The notes beneath the pieces were generated by a model. It was not told the DNA's origin. It was given only the letters and a program-made list of their open reading frames with translations, and did no database searches. Position numbers and translations under genes: made by a program. Below, one piece after another: positions 1 through 5,211 of a stretch of 9,343 bases of DNA. This stretch comes from an uncultured Rubrobacteraceae bacterium (GTDB lineage Bacteria > Actinomycetota > Rubrobacteria > Rubrobacterales > Rubrobacteraceae): NCBI GenBank assembly GCA_902806105.1, contig CADCVI010000111.1:1-9343 (forward strand), written 5' to 3'. Within the stretch, counting starts at the first letter, position 1, and every line of letters begins with the position of its first letter.

Positions 1-474
1 GACCTCGCGGAAGCTGCTCTTGACGATGTTCGCCCTGTGACCGCTGCTCTTCATCCAGGCATTGAAGATGCTGTCGGGTGCGCCCAGGGAACCCGTGCCC
101 CCGGCGATGTTCTCGCCAGCGGTGCGGTAGCTGTAGCCAGCGGCCTTGATGCGAGCACCGAAGGTCTTACCGCTAGGGTTGGTGTGGCTAAAGAAGTCCC
201 TGTTGATCATGTCCGTGGAGTGCGCGCGGGCGGCCTTCTGCAGAGCAGGATGAACGCAAAAGCGCCGAAGGCCCTTATCGGCTCGCGTCTTGTTGTGCAG
301 GTCCAGCATCCTCTTCTCGGTGGTCTTAAGGGTGACGTTGGTACCGGTACACCCCTTCACGGCCACGGTGGTCGCGGCTTCGGCCTCTCGCGGCTGGGTC
401 GTGCTCGCCACAAGAACCGCGGCCATGGCGAGCAGCATCGCCACGACGATTATCGAAACGTACCTTAAAGACAT
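1..474 (-). CDS. Secreted CAP/SCP-domain (YkwD-like) protein, 3' end beyond window
   Basis: Reading the minus strand from an ATG at 474 gives 158 residues that stay open to the window edge. The N-terminus is a signal peptide: a hydrophobic core at about residues 8-24 and an A-E-A site at 31-33, so cleavage is likely after A33 and the protein is exported. The rest is a CAP (cysteine-rich secretory protein/PR-1) domain: LDLHNKTRADKGL at 57-69, AARAHSTDM at 81-89, FFSHTNPSG at 94-102, GENIAGG at 120-126 and W-MKSSGHR at 140-147. The putative cavity residues H85, H97, E121 and H146 are all present. C42 and C73 could form a disulphide. A good ribosome site (GGAGGGG) lies just upstream of the ATG. 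Bacterial CAP proteins are extracellular and their biochemical role is mostly unknown. The final strands of the domain are missing only because the window ends. It uses more T-ending codons (GGT, GCT, CCT) than its neighbours. Confidence 0.9.
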   Translation of the reverse strand, partial: MSLRYVSIIVVAMLLAMAAVLVASTTQPREAEAATTVAVKGCTGTNVTLKTTEKRMLDLHNKTRADKGLRRFCVHPALQKAARAHSTDMINRDFFSHTNPSGKTFGARIKAAGYSYRTAGENIAGGTGSLGAPDSIFNAWMKSSGHRANIVKSSFREV

Positions 475-535
475 AAAACCCCTCCGTCGATCAAATCGTG
501 CTTGTCTAGACGGTTATCGTCACACGAGGAAGAAA

Positions 536-564
536 GCTTTAATCGAGGAGGCGTGAGAGGTCAA
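536..564 (-). promoter_or_regulatory. Candidate promoter for the CAP-domain gene
   Basis: On the minus strand TTGACC (complement of 559-564) is followed after 17 bases by TAAAGC (complement of 536-541). The -35 matches consensus at five of six positions. The -10 is poor, at three of six. It lies about 60 bases before the CAP gene start in the only intergenic space available. A second possible -10 (GATAAC) lies a little closer to the gene, so the exact start site is uncertain. Confidence 0.3.
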
Positions 565-577
565 GCAGGCCGTACCG

Positions 578-594
578 GCGCCCGTCGCGGGCGC
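578..594 (-). terminator. GC-rich hairpin after the 606-1349 gene, possible terminator
   Basis: A perfect inverted repeat, GCGCCCG-TCG-CGGGCGC, has a 7-bp stem and 3-base loop. It begins about 12 bases beyond the stop codon of the leftward gene ending at 606 and lies before the CAP gene promoter. No T-tract follows on the minus strand, so it is not a classical intrinsic terminator. It may only stabilise the 3' end or assist termination. Confidence 0.35.
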
Positions 595-605
595 GGACGG
601 AGAGG

Positions 606-1349
606 CTATTTGTTGATGGATCTGATGAACGTAACTATAAAGACGGCGGAGATGAGCATGAGACCGCCGGCGGCGACGAGGCCGAGGGCGACGAAGAAGA
701 GGGTCCCGGAATCCGCCTCGCCCCATTCCCTCGTGGCCCAGACGAAGGCGAAGAGGGCGGCGAAGAAGGTCAGTAGGATCAGGATCATGCCGCCGGGCAG
801 GTCCCGGATCTGGATGGCCGCCTTCTCGACGATGTAGGGGAGCCGCCCCTTCGGGTAGCCGGTCTGCCGGACGCTCTCGAGGGCGCCCTGAAACTCACTC
901 CCGTCGACCAGACCTATGACGCGGGAGAGGTAGTAGGCCTCCTTCGCGGACTTGCCGGCCCGGAGGAGTTCGAGGTAGTTGCGCCTGTAGAGCTCTACCG
1001 CGCCCGAGTGCGGAGAGGCGAGCTGCTTCAGGAAGGCGTGCGTGTCGAGGCGGTTCGTGTAGCGCCTGACCTCACCCTGGGAGGGACGCTCACCGGGGGC
1101 TAGAGCCTCGTTCCTGCGGCGCATGATCTCGGCGACCTCCAGGAAGAACATCTCGCGGGAGAACTCGAGGGCGCTCTGGCGCTCGCGCCGCCGGGAGGAG
1201 ATCTCCGTCCTTATCCCGCGGGCCCTGTACTCCTCGCGCCGCATCCGGTAGACCTGCTCCTGGTAAAAGTCCCGATCCGGGAGCGAGTCCGCAGAATCGC
1301 GTAGCTTGTATGCCTCTTCGAGGGTCTCAGGAATCCTACGTTCTTCCAT
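606..1349 (-). CDS. Unrecognised protein with two C-terminal membrane helices
   Basis: The 247-residue product is one I do not recognise. Residues 1-180 are soluble, highly charged and probably mostly helical, with Arg/Glu-rich stretches at about 30-60 and 75-105 and a conserved-looking middle (YRRNYLELLRAGKSAKEAYY, 121-140). Two strong hydrophobic segments follow, at about 187-206 and 215-240, and the chain ends in the basic tail IRSINK. The topology is therefore a large cytoplasmic N-terminal domain anchored by a C-terminal helical hairpin. The ATG at 1349 has only a weak ribosome site, but the composition of the frame is coding-like from that point and no better start is visible. It follows the 1433-1969 gene by 83 bases, has its own extended -10, and is followed by a GC-rich hairpin. 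No enzymatic motif is evident. Confidence 0.8.
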   Translation of the reverse strand: MEERRIPETLEEAYKLRDSADSLPDRDFYQEQVYRMRREEYRARGIRTEISSRRRERQSALEFSREMFFLEVAEIMRRRNEALAPGERPSQGEVRRYTNRLDTHAFLKQLASPHSGAVELYRRNYLELLRAGKSAKEAYYLSRVIGLVDGSEFQGALESVRQTGYPKGRLPYIVEKAAIQIRDLPGGMILILLTFFAALFAFVWATREWGEADSGTLFFVALGLVAAGGLMLISAVFIVTFIRSINK

Positions 1350-1398
1350 AAACTGGCCTGATCTACACTCCTACCCGCCTACCCTACCTTGGGATGGA

Positions 1399-1407
1399 AA
1401 TATACCA
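1399..1407 (-). promoter_or_regulatory. Extended -10 promoter element for the 606-1349 gene
   Basis: The minus strand reads TGGTATATT (complement of 1399-1407), an extended -10 element of TGn plus a hexamer that matches TATAAT at five of six positions. No good -35 is spaced 17 bases upstream, which is usual for extended -10 promoters. Transcription would start near 1392, leaving a leader of roughly 40 bases before the ATG at 1349. Confidence 0.45.
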
Positions 1408-1432
1408 CGCACGCAACTTCCGTAACCCCTCA

Positions 1433-1969
1433 TCAAACCCTCTCCCCGGGCTCCAGAGCGGCGTCCTCGGGCTCCCACAGCGCATAGAACAGCCCGCCGC
1501 CTCGCGCCCGCACTTCCAGATGTCCGCCCTCGGTCAGACCCTTGAGCATCTCGTCCGCCTCCGAGACCGTGAGCGAGGTTTCCATCGCCGCCCGCGCCGG
1601 AGTCAACTCACCGTGCTCCCGCAACGCCCCGAGAAGCTCCCGCTCCTTGACGTTCGCTACAGGCCGCCCCGCGTTAGCCCCGTCGGAGAGCCCCGCTATT
1701 CCGCGCAGCAGCAGCCCAAAAGCGGGGAAGATCGCCCAGCCGAAGGTAAATATCAGCCACCACATTTGCGAGAACAGCGTGAGCACGAGGGCCACGGCTA
1801 CAACAACGGGCACGACCACCGCAAGCCCCGCGGTAACCTGCGCCTTCGCGCCCATCTTCTCGACGTCGAGGCCGAAGAAGGTGCCGGGATCGTGGCCGCG
1901 CCCGTGGAGGCGTAGGTGAGGAGTTCGCTCTTCGCGAGGCTGTAGGTCCTGGTCCGGTCTCTGCTCCAA
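1433..1969 (-). CDS. Unrecognised two-helix membrane protein with C-terminal winged-helix-like domain; 5' end possibly frameshifted
   Basis: The 178-residue product has two hydrophobic helices at about 44-66 and 68-91 (the second containing WWLIFTFGW). A soluble C-terminal domain at about 105-166 has the pattern of a winged helix: helix ERELLGALREHG, turn, helix TPARAAMETS, then VSEADEMLKGLTEGG and a hairpin ending in GLFYALWEP. It may be a membrane-anchored DNA-binding or partner-binding protein, but I cannot name a family. The TTG at 1969 is chosen because AGGAGG sits 5 bases upstream. However, residues 1-29 look like an out-of-frame translation (Arg, Pro, His and Gln rich, many A/T third positions). 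The overlapping frame from ATG 1974 looks coding up to about 1885. Either a one-base indel lies near 1881-1890 or translation begins at the internal ATG at 1855. From FFGLDVEKMGAK onward the frame is secure. Confidence 0.72.
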   Translation of the reverse strand: MEQRPDQDLQPREERTPHLRLHGRGHDPGTFFGLDVEKMGAKAQVTAGLAVVVPVVVAVALVLTLFSQMWWLIFTFGWAIFPAFGLLLRGIAGLSDGANAGRPVANVKERELLGALREHGELTPARAAMETSLTVSEADEMLKGLTEGGHLEVRARGGGLFYALWEPEDAALEPGERV

Positions 1970-1987
1970 AACATCCTCCTTGCTTCA

Positions 1988-1996
1988 AATATAGCA
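1988..1996 (-). promoter_or_regulatory. Extended -10 promoter element for the 1433-1969 gene
   Basis: The minus strand reads TGCTATATT (complement of 1988-1996), the same TGnTATATT pattern found before the neighbouring minus-strand gene. The -35 position holds no good match. The predicted transcription start near 1981 falls just before the AGGAGG ribosome site at 1975-1980, so the leader would be very short. Confidence 0.42.
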
Positions 1997-2081
1997 TCGT
2001 TGGAAGGGACGGGACACGCTCCAGGAGAACGAACCGTCCGTCCGGAGGTGCTAACCTCTCCGCGAGCGGAACGGAGGTCTG

Positions 2082-3443
2082 GTGGTCTTGAATCTGGATG
2101 TTTTGAAGGGGCGTGTCGAGGGCTCGAAGGATGAGCTTCTGGACGAGTTGAAGGAGTTCTTGCGCATGCCGTCGGTCTCGACGCGCAAGGGGGACGACGA
2201 GAGCTTCCGTGGCTGCGCCGAGTGGGTGCGGGCGAGGCTCGAGGCGGCGGGGGCCGAGGCGCGCCTGATGGAGACGAACGGCCATCCGGTCGTGTACGCG
2301 GAGATCGGCGAGGGGGAGCGGACGCTGCTCTCCTACGGGCACTACGACGTGCAGCCGCCGGAGCCGCTGGAGCTTTGGGAGAGCGATCCGTTCGAACCGA
2401 CGGTGAGGGACGGTTCGCTCTTCGCCCGCGGCATCGCCGACGACAAGGGCGACGTCATGGCGCGCATCCAGGCGCTCAGGATCTACGGGGAAGAGGCCGG
2501 GCCGCTCCCGTTCAAGCTGAAGTTCTTTATAGAGGGTGAAGAGGAGATCGGGAGCCCCAACCTGGCCCCCTTCGTCCGGGCCAACAAGGAACTGCTCTCC
2601 GCCGATGCCTGCCTCTGGGAGGGCTCGATGAAGGACGAGGCGGGGCGGCCGATGGTCTTCTGCGGCACGAAGGGCATGGCCTACGTCGAGCTGCGCGCCC
2701 GCGGCGCCTCCCACGACCTCCACAGCATGTACGGCGGCATCGCCCCGAACCCCGCCTGGCGGCTCGTGCAGGCGTTGAGGACGATCAAGGACGAGAACGG
2801 CGAGATCACGGTCGACGGCTTCATGGACCTCGTGGAGCCGCCGTCGGAGGGGGACATCGAGGCGCTGAGGCGCATCCCGTTCGACGACGCGTCGCTCGGG
2901 GCTTCCTGGGGCGTGGACGGGCTGGACCGCGGGCTTACCGGCGAGGCGGCCCTAAGGGAGTACCTGCTGAAGCCGACGGCGAACATCGCGGGCATACACT
3001 CCGGCTACGACGGCCCGGGCTCGAAGACCATAGTCCCCTCCGAGGCGTTCGTGAAGATGGACTTCCGGCTCGTCAAGGGACAGAGCCCCGGGCCCGTGGT
3101 CGCCCTGATCCGGGAGCACCTGAAGAGGCGCGGCTTCGACGACATCGAGGTCGTGGACCTGCACGGGGTCGAGGCGGCGAAGACCCCCGTCGACTCGCCC
3201 GTGGTGAGGACGGCGGTCGAGACGTGGGGAGGGATCGGCTCCGAGGCGCTCGTCTACCCGACGGTCGGGGGGAGCGGGCCTACCTCCCTTATAGCCACCG
3301 AGCTCGGGATACCGACGATCATGACCGGCGCGGTGGCCAACTCGGACAGCCGCATCCACGCCCCGAACGAGTCGGCCCGCCTGAGCGACTACTTCGAGGC
3401 CGTCCGGTACTTTGCAAGCTTCTTCGGAAGGTTCGCGACTTGA
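2082..3443 (+). CDS. M20-family metallopeptidase, probable dipeptidase
   Basis: The 453-residue product has the usual length for M20 dipeptidases of the PepV/carnosinase-like branch. It should be a cytoplasmic di-zinc enzyme hydrolysing dipeptides or related amide bonds. The visible metal-site motifs are GHYDVQP (H87, D89), ARGIADDKGD (bridging D120), FIEGEEEIGS (catalytic and metal-binding pair about E154/E155), LWEGS (E180 as likely fourth ligand) and RIHAPNE (H426). The lid/dimerisation insert runs from about 200 to 315. It contains GASHDLHSMYGG at 208-219, with a His that in this family contacts substrate across the dimer, and NIAGIHSGYDGPGSKTIVPS at 301-320. The GTG at 2082 is preceded by CGGAGG with a 4-base spacer. 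The TTG two codons later is an alternative. No signal peptide is present. It is divergent from the membrane-protein gene on its left. The next gene starts inside its stop codon, so the two are probably co-translated. Substrate specificity cannot be read from sequence. Confidence 0.93.
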   Translation: MVLNLDVLKGRVEGSKDELLDELKEFLRMPSVSTRKGDDESFRGCAEWVRARLEAAGAEARLMETNGHPVVYAEIGEGERTLLSYGHYDVQPPEPLELWESDPFEPTVRDGSLFARGIADDKGDVMARIQALRIYGEEAGPLPFKLKFFIEGEEEIGSPNLAPFVRANKELLSADACLWEGSMKDEAGRPMVFCGTKGMAYVELRARGASHDLHSMYGGIAPNPAWRLVQALRTIKDENGEITVDGFMDLVEPPSEGDIEALRRIPFDDASLGASWGVDGLDRGLTGEAALREYLLKPTANIAGIHSGYDGPGSKTIVPSEAFVKMDFRLVKGQSPGPVVALIREHLKRRGFDDIEVVDLHGVEAAKTPVDSPVVRTAVETWGGIGSEALVYPTVGGSGPTSLIATELGIPTIMTGAVANSDSRIHAPNESARLSDYFEAVRYFASFFGRFAT

Positions 3444-4027
3444 CGGAAGGGGCCCACAAGGGCGGTCTGGACCTCCCGGATCGGGTGCGCCAGAGCCTCG
3501 CCTCGGCGGTCTCCGAGAGGGGCGTCCAGGCGCGCGTGGTCTCGACGCAGGGTCGCGAGTCCATGAAGCCCCCGCAGGGACACCTCGTGATCGCGGCGGA
3601 GCCGTGGGAGATCGAGGAGGTGAGGGGACCGGCGCGGATCGTACGCAGGCTGGAGCACTACAAGACCTTCTACGGCCCCGTCGTCCGACTCGCCGTTACG
3701 GTCTACCCGATGGACGGCGAACCGTTGAGCGTCGGGACGGTCCTCAACGTCAGCCAGGTGAGCGGGGATGCGGCCCTCACGGGGCTCGGGCGACAGGGGA
3801 GCTTGTACCTCCACTTCTACGCGGCCGAGGCGGGAGACCTCTCCTACGCGTTCTCCAAGGAGGTGCCGAACGGTCCCGAGCAGCGGGCGGAGGCGAAGAA
3901 GGTCCTGAGGATGGCCCGGGACGCCTACGCCGGGACGCGGGAGGACCGGCGGAGCTTCCGCCGGGCGGTGATGCTGGCCGAGAAGCAGTTCGAGCTTCCT
4001 GTACCTGAACCCGACGTCGAGGCGTAG
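3440..4027 (+). CDS. Unrecognised 195-residue protein, coupled to the M20 peptidase
   Basis: A TTG at 3440 overlaps the peptidase stop codon (TTGA), with GGAAGG 8 bases upstream, which indicates translational coupling. The frame is open further left, but that part lies inside the peptidase and is a shadow. I do not recognise the product. It looks like a compact soluble alpha/beta protein: an amphipathic N-terminal helix (about 10-28), a strand-rich middle with HLVIAAEPWEIEEV (48-61), GPVVRLAVTVYPMDG (79-93) and SLYLHFYAAE (121-130), and a basic helical C-terminus (about 146-183). No signal peptide, membrane helix, Cys cluster or nucleotide-binding motif is seen. The codon use matches its neighbours. 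It sits 65 bases before nurA. It may be a partner of the peptidase or part of the repair operon, and the coupling favours the former. Confidence 0.85.
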   Translation: MTEGAHKGGLDLPDRVRQSLASAVSERGVQARVVSTQGRESMKPPQGHLVIAAEPWEIEEVRGPARIVRRLEHYKTFYGPVVRLAVTVYPMDGEPLSVGTVLNVSQVSGDAALTGLGRQGSLYLHFYAAEAGDLSYAFSKEVPNGPEQRAEAKKVLRMARDAYAGTREDRRSFRRAVMLAEKQFELPVPEPDVEA

Positions 4028-4047
4028 CCGATCCGAAAAGTCCTGCT

Positions 4048-4053
4048 TATACT
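4048..4053 (+). promoter_or_regulatory. Candidate -10 element before nurA
   Basis: TATACT matches the -10 consensus at five of six positions and lies in the 65-base gap before nurA, unusually AT-rich for this window. No -35 is spaced correctly upstream. A start site near 4060 would give the nuclease-ATPase genes their own transcript, independent of the peptidase pair. Confidence 0.35.
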
Positions 4054-4092
4054 GCGTCAGGTGATTAGGAGAACGATAATCTTGAGCCGTTC

Positions 4093-5211
4093 GTGAGGGA
4101 TTTCGCGGCCCGGATCGACCGGGCGCTCGCAGCCGCGAAGGAGCATGGGGTACGCTTCTCGGCGGGCGCGGGGGCGGGGGACGTCGAGATGCAGCAGCTC
4201 AACGCCGGCGCTGGGGAAGAAGATCAGCCGGGGGGGAGGCCGCACCATCTGGAGGGACCGCCCGGACCCAGGGACCCCGGTGTTCCCGACGGGTCTTCGA
4301 AGCTCTGCTACTTTCTGGACGGGGTGCAGAGCACGCGGGAGATAGGCAGGATCGGGTCTATCCCTATAGTAGTTACCACCGTCGCCGCCACGATCATCAA
4401 CCGTTGCGACCGGCGTTTCTCCAGGATGGAGATCGAGGGCGGGCCGCCGACCGTGGCACGGGCCGTGATCCTGCCGTTGAGCGTCGGCGATGAAGGGGTC
4501 CGCTCGCTCTGGGAGGAACTGACGAACGCCGGCCTCGTCGGCCTCGGCCCGGACGAGACGCCCTACTCCTCCGACCTCCTCCTCGACTCGACGGAGTACG
4601 CGAGCGACCCCGATGCCTCGGACTACGTGGGGCTCAGGGAGAGCGCCATGGTGCGGGTGCGGGGCCTGCGCGAGCGGCTGGAGACGGAGCTTCTGAGGCA
4701 GTGGGAGAACGACGACCGGGTGCTCGAAGGGCAGGACTGGATCGCCGTTGACGGGCAGCTCCGGGACATCAGGGAGTCGAACCGGCGCGCGATCGGGCTC
4801 ATAAAGAGCGTGGCGCGCCCGGAGTTCACCGGCGAGGACGTGGGCATGCTCCTCGACCTCGACGCCGGGAAGCGGACCACGAGCTTCGTCCCGGACTGGC
4901 AGCTCAGGCGCGACCTGAGCGAGCGGCGGACCTCGTGGTACATGAGGATGTGGCCGCCCCAGAGGGGGGCAGATGCTTTAGGCTCGCTCATGCGGATAGA
5001 GGCGCCGCGCGGCACCGGGTCCGACGAGGTCGATGAGATCTCGCGCTGGATCATGGCCGAGAAGGCGCCGCTCGCCAAGCCCGACTCGCGCTGGCCCGCG
5101 ATGATCTACCCGATACAGTACGTCGAGAAGGTCCTGAAGCCCGCGATACAGGGCTCCGAACGAGCATTCGCCCGGCTGGAGCGCCAGCTCGCCGCGAACG
5201 GAGGGAACTAG
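4093..5211 (+). CDS. nurA: NurA-type DNA end-resection nuclease
   Basis: The 372-residue product carries the signature of NurA, an RNase H-like, Mn-dependent nuclease that works with the HerA ATPase on DNA ends. A first acidic strand, LCYFLDGVQSTREIGRIG, has D76. A second acidic strand, DWIAVDGQLRD, has D220. It is followed by GLIKSVARPEF (K238), the basic aromatic segment SWYMRMWPP (281-289), LMRIEAP (299-305) and the C-terminal WPAMIYPIQYVEKVLKP (334-350), which corresponds to the conserved tail helix of the family. Family assignment rests on this pattern plus its position directly against the HerA gene, because overall similarity within NurA is low. The GTG at 4093 is the first possible start in frame after a stop at 4066, but the AGGAG at 4067-4071 is spaced for another frame. 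Residues about 37-66 look out of frame by codon third positions. The core from about residue 68 is secure. Confidence 0.82.
   Translation: MRDFAARIDRALAAAKEHGVRFSAGAGAGDVEMQQLNAGAGEEDQPGGRPHHLEGPPGPRDPGVPDGSSKLCYFLDGVQSTREIGRIGSIPIVVTTVAATIINRCDRRFSRMEIEGGPPTVARAVILPLSVGDEGVRSLWEELTNAGLVGLGPDETPYSSDLLLDSTEYASDPDASDYVGLRESAMVRVRGLRERLETELLRQWENDDRVLEGQDWIAVDGQLRDIRESNRRAIGLIKSVARPEFTGEDVGMLLDLDAGKRTTSFVPDWQLRRDLSERRTSWYMRMWPPQRGADALGSLMRIEAPRGTGSDEVDEISRWIMAEKAPLAKPDSRWPAMIYPIQYVEKVLKPAIQGSERAFARLERQLAANGGN

Noticed and set aside
37..837. Plus-strand open frames at 37-468, 290-556 and 502-837
   Set aside because: They are opposite the CAP-domain gene and the 606-1349 gene, which have a signal peptide with CAP motifs and membrane helices respectively. 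The plus-strand translations show none.
1674..2723. A 349-residue minus-strand open frame spanning the divergent intergenic region
   Set aside because: It crosses the promoter region and is antisense to the M20 peptidase metal-site motifs. Its composition is that of a shadow.
3224..3439. Upstream extension of the 3440-4027 gene to 3224
   Set aside because: The added 72 residues lie inside the peptidase in another frame and are basic, low-quality sequence. The TTG at 3440 has a proper ribosome site.
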